A stretch of DNA of 64,000 nt from Agrostemma githago (taxonomy: Eukaryota; Streptophyta; Magnoliopsida; Caryophyllales; Caryophyllaceae), in assembly GCA_958450325.1 (NCBI GenBank), contig OY288242.1, forward strand, positions 25,798,474-25,862,473, read 5' to 3'. Positions 36,601 to 46,919 of this stretch are shown piece after piece (within the stretch, counting starts at the first letter, position 1; each line of letters opens with the position of its first letter). The position numbers and the translations under genes were made by a program. The notes under the pieces were generated by a model, which did not search any database, was not told the origin of the DNA, and saw only the letters and a list, made by a program, of their open reading frames with translations.

Positions 36601-39600
36601 GTGATTCGGTAGGAAGCCTAATAAGTGGTGAGAGCTTGTTAGTGTCTTCCTCGATTGATATCAATCCGAGAGGGCGTATTATAGCTAGTTTTGTGGTTGA
36701 AATTTTATTTTCTACGAAAGACTTTCTTGTAAAAAATTTAAATATCTTAACCATCTGTAATTATTTTGCTTATTTATAGTCAATGTAATATTTTTGCTTA
36801 TTTATGGTCAAAGTGTTAAAACTTTGACTCCTTAAAGGTAATGTGGAGGAAGATCTTTAACAAGGAATGCGAGTATGATAATTAGAGTAAATATAAAACA
36901 ACTACCTAGCATAAGGACAAAAGAAGGTTTGCAATATGAAATGGTTGGGTTCTATATGTACTGTGCTAAGCATGCAAGTGTGATGTTGGTCATATAATAT
37001 GATAAAAGCGAGGACAATATACAAATGAAGACTTAAATATGTAAAAGGAACTTTGCGCTACCCCCATCGGCATCCTCTTTGATTTGACTCTCTTCAACCA
37101 ATTACAACAGGCTAAAATTTTTTTAAAAAAACATAGCTCTTGGTTAAATCTTCTAATCTATCATTTCTTTGCATGACTCAACTGCCCATGTCCAGTTGCT
37201 GCTTGCTGGATTTGGTACAAATCCATATCAAGATCCAGTTGTGTTTGGTACAACATGGGCTTGACTCAAAAGTAGCACGTCAAGGTAACATAACTTTCCT
37301 TGAGTGCAGAATAAGAAAATAAAATCCCGGGGGAAGACACTAAGAAACCTCCAGCCTAGTCCACCTAGAATTGATGCATCAAGCAACACCAATTGCATGG
37401 AGCATTAACATAGGGGAACAATAAATACCTCAGCATTAACTTATACAAGTAACCATCTGAAAATCACTAATTACAAGTACATAAAGTGCTACCACACCCC
37501 ATAGCTTCCCAAGCAGTGGGGTTTGAATCTCATCTCTTACATGAGACTTGAGAGGTTCCCACCCCTGCCCCCACCCCCACCCCCATCCCACTATATGTCC
37601 CTCGTAAGAGCTACAATATCAATCTTCAGGAAAAATCTTGTTTTAGTCAAATTAAAGAAGGGTCAGGCCTTCAGGTTTCCAATGGCCAACACAGGTAATG
37701 GCCATTCTGTTTGATTTTCGGAAATTGGATGACCATAGCTTGATAACATTATGGATTCCACTATCCTGTTAGAGGAAAAATGGAGTCCGGGGGAAAAGAG
37801 CTGGAAGGCTTTTAAGAAAGATGAGGGTCCACATGTTAAGAGAACTCACAAGTTAACTCATACTGCCTTCAGATTCATGTGGGAAATTTTCTATATAAAA
37901 GAACATTATTGACAATTTTCAAGGCCTGTTTAAATTGAAGCACACCGTAATAAAGCCTCGGAATAGAAAAGTACAGCTATAAAGATTCTCATCTTACCAG
38001 GAGGAAGCTTGTTCCTGTCATATTTAAGCTTCTTTGTATGGGGCCCTTCGTCCCGCTGTTGTGGCCTACTTACTTTCATGGGTTTATCATCTACGTGATC
38101 CTTTATGCGTTCTCGTCTTTCTTCACGCTCCTAAAAGTTAAAAGATAACACTTGAGAACAGAATATGACAGAGATGAGAGATGTAATGGTCGTGTATCAT
38201 TATGATATGATCAAGTAACATAAAACGTAAAGATTGACTCAATTATTGTTTTTGCAAAACTGAAAGGAAAAACCTTAAGGGCTCGATTGGGATGGGGGTA
38301 ATGTATCGGGGGTAATAGAGCTAAAATGAACTAGAAAATGGCGGAGAGTAGCGATGACGTTAAGCGGAAATGGTGAAAATGAGGGTAATACAGGCTATTT
38401 GGGGGGGAAAAGATTACTCCCCTCTCCCCCTAAGTAATGCATTACTCCTCAACGAGGGTAATTATTCCTCCCTCCTATCTCCTTTGCACTATAAAATGCC
38501 ACAACCAAGTACCAATCTCCTCCATTTCTGGTTCATTTTAGCTCTATTACCCCCGATACATTACCCCCATCCCAAGTGAGCCCTAAGACGGTGATCATAG
38601 TATAATCAATTAGCCCTTATTTAAATCATATGACCTTTGGTCCCGTAATACATTTTAACCCAATCGCGAAAGTGTGTACGCATTACCCCAAGAATGCAAA
38701 GCATCACTATCGAACACCCATTGAGTGAACACTCTTACTTAGAAATCACGTTACACTAGTTTTTCAAAAAACAAAAAAAACAATTCAAAATTTGGAGAAC
38801 CAGACCAACCCAGAAATTAAAGTCGATTGATATCTAAATCTCATGTCGATTAATCTTTGTTTTGACTATTACAAGACTCAAAACTAGGGAATACAAATAT
38901 GTTGATGGAAATCAAGTATGTCATAATCTGCAGACCAAACAAGGTTCATAAATCCTAAATCCTGGATTAAAGTATTCAAGCCACACTCCCAAGGCAATCA
39001 AGATCCTCGTTAATTTGTTCAAGGAACTCGAGAGAGTCTAGTTGATGTACACTAACAGTCAATATGCGAGGGCTAAAGGAGAAATTATAGGATGAATTAT
39101 TTTTCCCTTCATCTTATTTATGATAACTTTGGAGGACTAAGTTTTGACATATTTTAGGAATGACTGGGCGCCTTGGTGGTCAAGAAAATGAATGGAGGGA
39201 TAAGTACAGAGTTCATTGGTGTCATGGTTTACTGATACCAAAATGCACCTGATAACAAACACGTTAGGTTAATTTTATTCTAGTTGGCTTACCAAAATAG
39301 CTAATGCATGAAGTGGAATTGATAATATGGACGCGGAAAGCAAACTCAGCCAACGAAGGGTGCCTAAACTTTGGAGTATGACAGAGTAAGGAGGAAGATG
39401 CAGCCAATTTTAGCTTTTTTTTCTCATAAAATATTACTAATCATTCCTCCCTCCAACCCATAGGAATTGCCCTATTTGATTAAAATATACCTCACATATG
39501 AATAAAAAATGGGGTAATTCCTATGAATTTGAGGGAGTATTTTTTAGTGGACCTCTAGTTTACTTAACTCTAGTTCTTAATCATCTAAGAGATACAAGCC

Positions 39601-40823
39601 TTATCCATTAGACAAACGTGGCCTTCTACTATAATAGAGCGTTCATTGTTTTATTTAATACTCCAATAACAATAACAATTTAAGCACCCACATTATTACA
39701 TCTTTCCCTTTGTATTTTTATTTGTATGAACCATGTTGCATTAACAATTCAAGAGTTGAACAGTTTTGGTTTCTGCAAAAAAACTCAGTTGTTCAAATAA
39801 AATATGAACAGGAAAAAATGGACTGATTTTACAATGTAGAATCTGCCTAGTTAGAGAACTCAAAAGAATTAATGTATGCAGAACCACAAAGTGCATAGTA
39901 AAAACATACTCCACATATACCATAAACAAGTGACAAGTGAGCTACATCTTTTCACAAGTAAATAAGTAATTGTTGATAGTAATAAGTCAATAACTATATT
40001 CAATGCAATAGCAATATGAGGTAGACAATACCCATATATACGACCTCGAATAATTTCATATCCGGTGTCAAATCAATTAAAATAATGATAAAATACTTGC
40101 ACACTCGAACAATCATTTCTGCAAAAACGAGCCTAAAAAAACATCACAAATGCAACAATGTTCTTAAAAATGTCATCTCAAGAAACAAAAAACCTAAATA
40201 TATGCAAGGAGATATAATTTTCCAAACCAAACTCACAAATTTCTTTTTCCCCATACACACTGCCAGAAAAATAGAACTTTCAGACAAAACAGTGTCTCTA
40301 ACCTCCTTCTCAAGTTACAAACGCATCACTCACCCACACAAGATTCAGCCATTCCATTCCACGCATAGATTAAGACCAGTGAACAGAAGGTATGAATAGA
40401 GTAAAACAGCAAATCAAAGTTCTCACTCAGGCAGCAACTGAGTTCATGAAAAACCTAAGAATCATCATGTGAATTCGTCAACATAAATTATCGATCATAT
40501 AATGCATGCAATTATATGAAATGTTCTCATAGCCCACTTGAGATAGATTCAACTTAGCCTCAATAATCTGATATCATTCTACTATGTCCAAAAGGGACAA
40601 ATAACCAAGGTTGAGAACAAAATATCAGATTCTTGTTGCTTAACCGTTAAAGCAAATACTCTCTAATGGATGAGTATGAGATTAAAATGGGAAAAAAAAA
40701 CAAGCATACCCGGCGTAGAGTTTGAACAGATGTCTCGTGATCATGTTGCGTAACATGTTCCCCTATATGTTGCTCGTAGTAATCTTCGTCGTCTTCAGGC
40801 AATGGTGATGCATTCAAATCCAT
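20136..40823 (-). CDS. mRNA-capping enzyme: RNA 5'-triphosphatase + guanylyltransferase, 17 coding exons
   Basis: This nuclear enzyme makes the mRNA cap: it removes the gamma-phosphate of nascent RNA and then transfers GMP from GTP. Exons, 5' to 3' on the minus strand: 40823-40710, 38130-37998, 35552-35401, 33293-33210, 33124-33062, 29954-29814, 29489-29286, 27978-27859, 26692-26643, 25774-25612, 25508-25389, 22798-22676, 22597-22499, 22032-21943, 21832-21748, 20560-20427, 20291-20136. All 16 introns are GT-AG and every junction keeps phase. The sum is 2,031 nt, or 676 codons plus stop, about the usual plant length. The start ATG gives MDLNASPLPEDDEDYY. The phosphatase motif HCTHGHNRTG is at residues 202-211 and the guanylyltransferase lysine motif KADG at 370-373. 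No stop or frameshift was found, so the gene looks functional. Family assignment rests on motifs and recalled plant homologues. Confidence 0.95.
20612..21022. mobile_element. MITE-like inverted-repeat element in intron 15
   Basis: The left end carries GAAACACCACCTTTAATAG next to T-runs. The right end carries the complement (CATTAAAGGTGGTATTTCGC and GTGTTTCACAAAA). The arms are long and imperfect. It contains a poly-G run at 20914-20935. No coding capacity. Confidence 0.5.
24556..25100. mobile_element. MITE in intron 11 (outer element of a nested pair)
   Basis: The ends are complementary: CTCCTTTCGTTCATATCCAA on the left and TTGGATATGAACGGAGGGAG on the right, flanked by TA at 24554-24555 and 25101-25102. 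This fits a Stowaway/mariner-type MITE. Its body is interrupted by a second MITE at 24657-24940. Confidence 0.75.
24657..24940. mobile_element. Stowaway-like MITE nested inside another MITE
   Basis: This 284-bp element has about 28-bp complementary ends (CTCCCTCCATATTCTTGAAT and ATTCAAGAATAAGGAGGGAG). It is flanked by TA at 24655-24656 and 24941-24942. No ORF. It must be younger than the MITE at 24556-25100 that contains it. Confidence 0.8.
27581..27656. repeat. Compound microsatellite (AT)n-(AG)n in intron 8
   Basis: About 20 AT dinucleotides (27581-27621) run into about 16 AG dinucleotides (27625-27656). The ORFs reading YIYIYI and SLSLSL here are artefacts. Confidence 0.95.
28269..28490. 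repeat. Tandem duplication of about 108 bp in intron 7
   Basis: Two diverged copies, each starting ATTATACAATAAAC and ending CAAATAGACAAGGGATT, lie head to tail (28269-28376 and 28377-28490). No coding signal. Confidence 0.8.
30232..30420. mobile_element. Degenerate repeat in intron 5, possible hAT-type fragment
   Basis: A stretch beginning ACCTGGCAAAGATCGGGTC, with repeated GTGTCGTGTTCGTG and GGGTCA words, resembles dispersed plant hAT-derived repeats. The right end was not found. Confidence 0.3.
30688..30714. repeat. Hexamer repeat (GGGACA)n
   Basis: About four copies of GGGACA in tandem, in intron 5, next to a TGTTTGG-containing repeat. Confidence 0.85.
31507..32071. mobile_element. Inverted-repeat DNA element in intron 5 (hAT-like)
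   Basis: The left end is GGATGGCAATGGGTCCGGG and the right end is CCCGCCCCATTGCCATCC, complementary over about 17 bp. CTAC occurs on both sides, but no convincing longer target duplication is seen. Inside are arrays of GGGTCC (31630-31655 and 31975-32030). No coding sequence. Confidence 0.6.
33750..34290. other. Intron 3 stretch with ACCGA/TGACCC-rich words
   Basis: This is a degenerate repeat with many short ACCCGA, GACCCA and AACCGA words, probably old transposon-derived sequence. No gene. Confidence 0.35.
35663..36880. mobile_element. MITE in intron 2 split by an LTR-like insertion
   Basis: The left end (CATACTACCACCATTTCACT, then AAGATCTTCCTCC) is matched by the complement of the right end (GGAGGAAGATCTTTAACAAG, then GAGTATG). 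The arms are imperfect, about 38 bp. From about 35758 to 36740 the middle is LTR-like sequence. Exact edges are uncertain. Confidence 0.5.
35758..36740 (+). mobile_element. LTR-like fragment (B/C/D-related family) in intron 2
   Basis: It begins TGATGTGTCGTAATAG and carries a GTGCTCTTTGGAGCC block matching the GGAATCGCTC-TTCGGAGCG block of solo LTR C. A GC-rich inverted-repeat cluster at 36050-36088 (GGGGGCCGGCCGG and GGCGGCCGGC) lies where the other families have palindromes. No clear CA-3' end or target duplication was found, so it may be truncated. Confidence 0.45.
38279..38583. mobile_element. PIF/Harbinger (Tourist-like) MITE in intron 1
   Basis: This 305-bp element has about 50-bp terminal inverted repeats. 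The left is GGGCTCGATTGGGATGGGGG and the right ends CCCCCATCCCAAGTGAGCCC. It is flanked by TAA at 38276-38278 and 38584-38586. A 3-bp TAA target and a GGG start are typical of Tourist/Harbinger MITEs. No coding capacity. Confidence 0.85.
39450..39540. mobile_element. Mini-MITE in intron 1
   Basis: The left end (CCCTCCAACCCATAGGAATT) and right end (AATTCCTATGAATTTGAGGGAG) are complementary with mismatches, about 90 bp apart in total. A Stowaway-like remnant. Confidence 0.5.
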
Positions 40824-41280
40824 CACACTACTCACTCAGCAGATGATAGGGGGAATGCTACTGCACTACTGAATGCTACTGCTACTGTTGTTAATGCTGC
40901 AACTGTCAATGCTAAGTCTGCTGCTGTATGGGATCAAAAGAATACTACTGAAATCATGGGGGGTCCTGAATGCAAAAAGAATTCTGCTGCAACGGCTACT
41001 TCCAGAAGGGAGAAAGGACATGACATCACAGTTGATGACATCATTACCAAAGGGGGAGGCACCTGATCATAGAGGACAGCTCAGAGGGAATAATTTGACT
41101 GATTATGACAACTATCATTGGTACTATATCTACATTGGATCGGAACCTATGCAGCACAATGATTCGGAGTGGACAGCTGGATCTTTTGTCTTTTTGTAGC
41201 CCAAGTAGCCTATTTAAGGGCCATTCAGTATCTCTAGTTTTTCTATGCGATTTATGATTAATTCTGATGCATGTTCAGCT
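40824..41280. other. Sequence just upstream of the capping-enzyme ATG
   Basis: On the + strand this reads as an unusually codon-like stretch in one frame (ATATVVNAATVNAKSAAVWD, about 40858-40935) and another up to a TAG at 41197-41199. I recognise no family. It may be part of the 5'-UTR intron or a captured fragment. Confidence 0.3.
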
Positions 41281-42741
41281 TCTTAGAGCCTAGGTGATAT
41301 ATGGGCCAATCCAGGATTTGAGGATAGGAGGGGCACCGGTACTACTTGAAAAAAAAATCAACAATATCTCAGATCTTCGAAAGAAATACATAAAAAAAAA
41401 AAAAAAGTAAAATTTCATTAGTACTATAGTATTTTTTGTGACTTCCAACCCCACAAATATGCTATACATATACGAGTACTTTTCATCATCAATTTATCCC
41501 ACCAAACCATTTTTACATTATAAACCAAAGTAACAAATTATCAAGAAAAGTACAAAAATCATAATCAAAAACATCAATAATTTCACAAATACAAAAATTA
41601 AACTCAAAGTGTCTCAAATAACCCAAATTAATCTATTGGTCTTCCTTAAGACGGACATATCCATCATAACTTCAAAACGGGTCAAATATATCCAACTAGA
41701 AAGAAAATGTCACAAAACTTTTCCTACCCCTAGGCACATAGGTTTGTTCCACATATTTGCCTCGTCGTAAGCTTAGATGGATATTTCCATCATAAACAAG
41801 AATTTGCACAAATTAATTGATTAAGCAAGTGATTTAGGGTTTGAAAAAAAATATACTCCGTATGAGATAAATTTGGAAGGAGTAGCAAATTAACAATCAC
41901 AGGATACAAATTAACAAATCTACAATTAAACAATTATACTTCATATATATACTTATAACATTATCAGAATCGAATTTAATCTTAATTAATCAAAATCAAA
42001 CTTGAAATTTGGAGGAAATAACTTGCTTTAGAATTTAGGGTAAGGACTAAGGAGATACAGCAGAGAGGACGCCGGTAGGGACAACGCCGGTAGGGACAAC
42101 GCCGGCAAGGGCAGGTTGATCGGCGGCGGCAGACGGCAAGGAGGACTGGAGGAGGCTGGTGGGCGGTGGCAGGGTAGGGGGTAGATAGGTGTGGTTAGTT
42201 GGATACGATGATGTATTGTGTTTTTCTTTCTTTCCTCTCTTCTACTCTGCTGTGCGTCTGTCTTCTGCAGTTTTTTCAATTTTTTTTTAATGGCCACGTG
42301 AGTGACCATACCCTCCCTTTCCCTCACCCCTGTCCGCCACTGTGATATCAATTCAGTACAGTTATACCTAGCAACCTGCCCCCCCTCCTCCCCCGGTTCC
42401 AAAATATTTGTTCCATTTACTTTTGCACCGTAACTAAGGAAATGATATGATGATTGAGTATATAATATAGGCAATGATGGCTTTTTTATAGGGTGAGTCA
42501 TAATGTTTGTAAGGTGGTGTGGGTTAATGAAATGACAAAATGGTAAATGCTTTAACTTGGTAGGGACGAAGTTGTAAAAAATGATAGACTAAAAAGAAAA
42601 GTTGAGAAATGAGACAATCTTTAAGAACCTGTCCAAAAAAAAATACAGGACAATCTTAGTAGGACGGAAGGAGCATCTTCTTTAATTAATTAAGAAGAGT
42701 TGCACATCCAAGCTTTGTTCTTTCATTAATTGTTATCAGTA
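41281..42741. other. AT-rich upstream region without a gene
   Basis: No gene is recognised. A 15-bp unit (GCCGGTAGGGACAAC) repeats about three times at 42067-42110. Poly-A at 41388-41406 and fragments of inverted-repeat elements suggest transposon debris. Confidence 0.5.
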
Positions 42742-43461
42742 GCAGTGGCGATTCTAGGAATGGAGTAAAAGGGGTGCAAAAATAAATTAATCACAAGACA
42801 TTAGTCATGTAATAACCGGGTCTCAATTCCGGGTTCCAGCAATATATAGTTCGCATTTGTACAAAAAAAATGACATTTAAGGCTAAAAGCGTCGTTACTA
42901 TTAAAAAAAATTCGTTTCAGTTATTTGTTTATCTTTACATTATTTGGGAGAAATATCTTCATCAAAGGTTTATATTTTTCTTAAAAGTTCTTTTTATGCA
43001 AAATCGTTTACAATGTGAGTTAGTCTCCTCTGAGACCTCTCATATGGGAGGAAGTTATTAAAATAATAAAATACTCCTATGTGAGAGGTCTCACAATAAT
43101 CGTATTGTGAGACGGTTTCACACGAGACTAACTCCAAACCAATTATATTTAAATATTTTAAGAGGAAATGACTTAAATATTTAATTATATTTTATAATAT
43201 AAACATTCATCAATATAATGTTTGAAAATATCCGTAAATAATATGATCACTATAAGTTAGTTTTCATCAAAAGATAGAAAGTTGTTAATTGAACAAAATT
43301 TGCTCTAAAAGAACATCGAACCCGCACCTTCACTTACATAATAACAAGTTACTAACCATTGAACCAAGAGCAAATTGTTGATAAAAAATAACACATAAAA
43401 TTGATTTATTCCAGATTTGGGGGGTGCAACTGTACCCCATGCACCCCCTAGAATTGCCAAT
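42742..43461. mobile_element. hAT-like inverted-repeat element carrying a smaller foldback
   Basis: The ends are CAGTGGCGATTCTAGG on the left and CCTAGAATTGCCAATG on the right, complementary with a few mismatches. The flanking 8-mers match poorly, so the target duplication is unproven. At 43017-43134 is a foldback with arms GAGTTAGTCTC/GAGACTAACTC and inner arms GAGACCTCTCATATGGGAG and CTCCTATGTGAGAGGTCTC. No ORF of note. Confidence 0.5.
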
Positions 43462-43533
43462 GATCCGCCGACAAGCTCACAAGCATGAACGTCGGCTGAA
43501 TATCTTGATTGTCTACAAGAATTGACATGAACA

Positions 43534-44525
43534 CAGAGGCGGCCCAGGCCCAGTTCAGGAGGAGCCTCTGAACAGGGCCTCTAAATTTTAGGCCCAAGTT
43601 CGTATTAAGTTGGAATTTAAAAAAAAAAAATTCTAAAACCCTACAACTTCTCCGGACGTTAATTTCTCCAACTCCCTAAACTCTCTCCATCTCATTAATC
43701 CACTATCTCCAAGGCCTCAAATTTCTTTTTCCCATATAAACGTTTCCTCTCCCCCAGTTCCCCCTCTCCCTATTATCACCAATCTCTATGGCTCAAGTTC
43801 AACGGTTCTCTAAGAAATTTGATTATAAATCTCTGCTAATTTTTCTCACAAATCATAATCACCCAGTTCTTACCTTTCATAATCCCTCAATAAATTCAAA
43901 TTTTCCTATGTACTCCATCTATTTGGCAATTGTTACCGAGTTGATAGTGAAAGTCGATTTTTTTTAAAGGTAAATTAATACTCTATATTTTTTCCATTCT
44001 AGTTTGTTCTTGTTGGGTATAATTCTTCATTTCACTGATTTTTTTTAGTTTGTTGGGTATAATTCTTCATTTCACTGATCTGGGATTCTGGGTAATTGGC
44101 TAAATTTATTATTTTCTTTTGTTTTAATCTGTTTTGGTCGATTTTTTTTGGTAAATTAATAGGGATTAAAGTTTTAATCTGTTTTCACTGATTTCTATTA
44201 TTTTTGGTTGATTTTTTTTGTTCTTGTTGGGTATGATTTTTTTTTTGGGGAATCTGGGTAAGTGGGTGATAACAGATTAAAACTTCACAGAAAGCTCGAA
44301 GAATGATCCTTTTCAAGTCAACTAGAAAAGATAGGACATGATGTACGGTTATGAATAAATAGATAATATTTTTAATTACGTATTGTATTTCATGGAGGTA
44401 ATGGAAAATCGACATATTATCTCAATAAAGTTTCAATTTCGTAATTTTTTGGGCCTCGTTTATAGTGTTTTAGGCCTCACTTTGTAGTGGAGCACAGGGC
44501 CTCGATTTACTTTGGGACGCCTCTG
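43534..44525. mobile_element. Non-autonomous hAT transposon with 8-bp target duplication
   Basis: The 992-bp element has ends CAGAGGCGGCCCA and TGGGACGCCTCTG and is flanked by a perfect 8-bp duplication CATGAACA (43526-43533 and 44526-44533). An 8-bp target and CA...TG-type short inverted repeats are the hAT signature. No transposase was found. It lies in the putative 5'-UTR intron of the capping-enzyme gene. Confidence 0.88.
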
Positions 44526-44961
44526 CATGAACAATGACTCGAGCAATGATTTCGACGGTAATTACAGTGACCAGCTAACGACTGGACCCCTCAGTCACAC
44601 CAAAAACAACTCCAGGAAGCAAAAACTAAGCTCGTGTTCCATATTATACACACCATCAACCAAACAGGATTGCCAATTAATATGGCCGCTAGCTATGGTG
44701 CTCGGGCTCTCCAACTTCCTCTGGCATACCCATGTATGCACAACACGACATGGGTACGGACACGAAATTCAAAGGAAAATGGACACTTGAGTTGTCGGAG
44801 ATGCAATTCACATGTGCTTGATGACATTTTAACCCCACAAAAAAAATTATATGTACTAGAAAATGCAACAAAGGATTGTACCTAAAATCGATAAGTAAAT
44901 GATTGAATGAATGATGAAACACGTACAATTGTGATCGATCGATCGATTAGAGTGAACTCAC

Positions 44962-45095
44962 TGAGGGCATCGACGAGGGCAAGGATGTCGAGATGTAGAG
45001 GAATCGAATAGAGGAGTGACTCAGGGTTCGTGAGATTAGTGAAATTGGGAGAGAAATTGGGATGGATCGGATAAAGGAGAAGTGTTTTTACAGCT
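44962..45095 (-). other. Probable 5'-UTR exon of the capping-enzyme gene
   Basis: On the minus strand, a pyrimidine-rich stretch (CCAATTTCTCTCCCAATTTC, around 45040-45060) ends at CCCTCA followed by a strong donor GTGAGT (44961-44956). This looks like an untranslated first exon splicing to an acceptor just upstream of the ATG at 40823, for example CTGCTGAG near 40834-40841. If so, the 5'-UTR intron is about 4.1 kb, with the hAT-type element at 43534-44525 inside it. The right edge (transcription start) is a guess. Confidence 0.4.
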
Positions 45096-45639
45096 TACTA
45101 GTTACTCCTAGTCCGATACTTCGATGTATACTTGTTACGAGTACAACTTACAAGCCTCTCCCTTTGGTTATTTGGTAAGTCACCGAGTCTTCCTTGTGAT
45201 GGATATTATCCGTCATATGTTGAATAAGTATTGTCCACTTGATATGTACGAGTAATTACTAGCCATTTCTTATTTCCTCCGCATTATGTTTTTTTGTCCT
45301 ACAAATACTACTTGACTCGTCACACGTTCATGACGAATACGACTTTCACAAACAAAAATTTGTGTTGGTAATTATTCCTCCTTTAATTCTGTACGCTTAC
45401 TTCTTTTATTCTTTTTTTTTTTAAATTATTTAATAAGCAACGTTTTTCATTTGTGACGGAGATATTAGTCGTATCATTTACAGAATATGAGTACTATTAT
45501 TTAAAGCATGAATATTTTATAAGCCACACATTCACCCACCTCATCATCCGACTTGACGATGAGTTGGCATTACAAAATGGCATATAAAAAAAGCTCACAC
45601 TTACATTGTGCATCAATTCAGTTTTAAGCAACTTCAAGT

Positions 45640-46080
45640 CTTCAAGTTCTATTTGACCCACTCCTTCCGAACAAAGATATTTTACAAGGTACCTTTGTGT
45701 TTTCTCATTTTCTAGTCAAAATAACTTTGACTTGTAATAACTTATGGACACGGGTTCCAAAAATGACGATATTTTTTCCTAAACTCATTGTCTTTACAAG
45801 ATCTTCAATTTGAGATTTTTTTTTTTGCAATTTTGAAACTTGTACAAAGAGTTATACTCAGTCACACGTTTTTAACCAAAAAAACTTTGACAAACGGTAA
45901 CTCATTGTCCTTGAGTTCCAAAAGTGATGATTTTTGTCCAAACTGATCCTTTGTATGAGATCTTCGGCTTGAAATTAAAATCATCTCTTTCAGAATTCAT
46001 AGGTAAGAGTTATCGTAAGTCAAAGATATTTTGACCAAAATAAGGGGTACGACATAGAATATGAAAAAATACAGGGGTAC
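45640..46080. repeat. Diverged tandem repeat flanking element E
   Basis: At least two to three units of about 160 bp share AACTTTGAC, GGTTCCAAAAATGACGAT / GAGTTCCAAAAGTGATGAT, GAGATCTTC and AGAGTTAT words (first unit about 45690, second about 45860). The last unit is cut by the element E insertion at 46081. No coding signal. Confidence 0.55.
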
Positions 46081-46895
46081 TGTTCGGGCCAAAAATTGGC
46101 ACCTTCGAAATGCAACGTGGCATGCTACGAGTGGACGATCAAAATGTCAAAGGTCGGGAGGTCAAAGACGATAGTCAAAAACCGAGGGTCAAAAGTCAAA
46201 ACCGAAGACTAAAGAACGGACGTCAAAATAATCAAAGATCGTCAAGTCAAGCAAACCCGGAATAATATACGGTAATGGGTCAAGCAAAGCGTGGAGCAAA
46301 TAAAACAATGAGCCATTTAAAACGAGCAGGCCCAACAAACAAGGGAAGAACTCGGCCCATATGAAGAGGGAGAGGCAGCAGCTGCTGCTCCTACAAAGGA
46401 GGAAACCCTCCTGCAGACCAGGAGGGAATCCAGGAGAAGAATGTAACTGCTGAAGAGGGAGTAAATGCCAAGATATCCAGCAATAAAGAGGGAGTAAATG
46501 TGAAGATTCTGGGGGATAAAGGGGCAACGGTCAGTAGCAATATAAAAGAGGAGGAGAAGGAGGAGGATGTATTCATTCAAGCACACCCATTCCAAGCGCA
46601 TATCACGATAAAATACCCACCATCAACCGTAAGTCACAATTATAGTCAAATTCTTTATATTTGTATTCCTTTCTCCACTCTTTCCCATTCGTAGTAGAAT
46701 TTTGGTGGGATTCCGACTCCCCCCGCGGTTTTTCCCACATCGGGTTTCCGCGTCACCAAAACTTTGTGTGTGTTCCTTTTCCTTTCGTTGTTTTCTTGTT
46801 CGCTAGATTCGATTCAATTTCGTCGACCATAGTTATAGGACGATCGCTTTGATCCGCAACCGAAATTTTAGACCCGGTAAATTTTTACCAAAACA
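46081..46895 (+). repeat. Element E 5' LTR
   Basis: This 815-bp LTR starts TGTTCGGGCC and ends CCAAAACA. A TATA box (TATAAAAG) lies at 46541-46548. Upstream, AAGAGGGAGTAAATG occurs twice (about 46453 and 46486) as a direct repeat. Unlike the LTRs of B, C, D and R it has no array of short palindromes, although one GGAGGGAAT/ATTCCCTCC-like pair is hinted at. Confidence 0.85.
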
Positions 46896-46898
46896 ATT

Positions 46899-46916
46899 TG
46901 GCGCCCACCGTGGGGC
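46899..46916 (+). promoter_or_regulatory. Element E primer-binding site
   Basis: TGGCGCCCACCGTGGGGC lies three bases after the LTR end. This PBS form is frequent in plant Tat-lineage elements. I did not assign the tRNA. Confidence 0.8.
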
Positions 46917-46919
46917 AAA

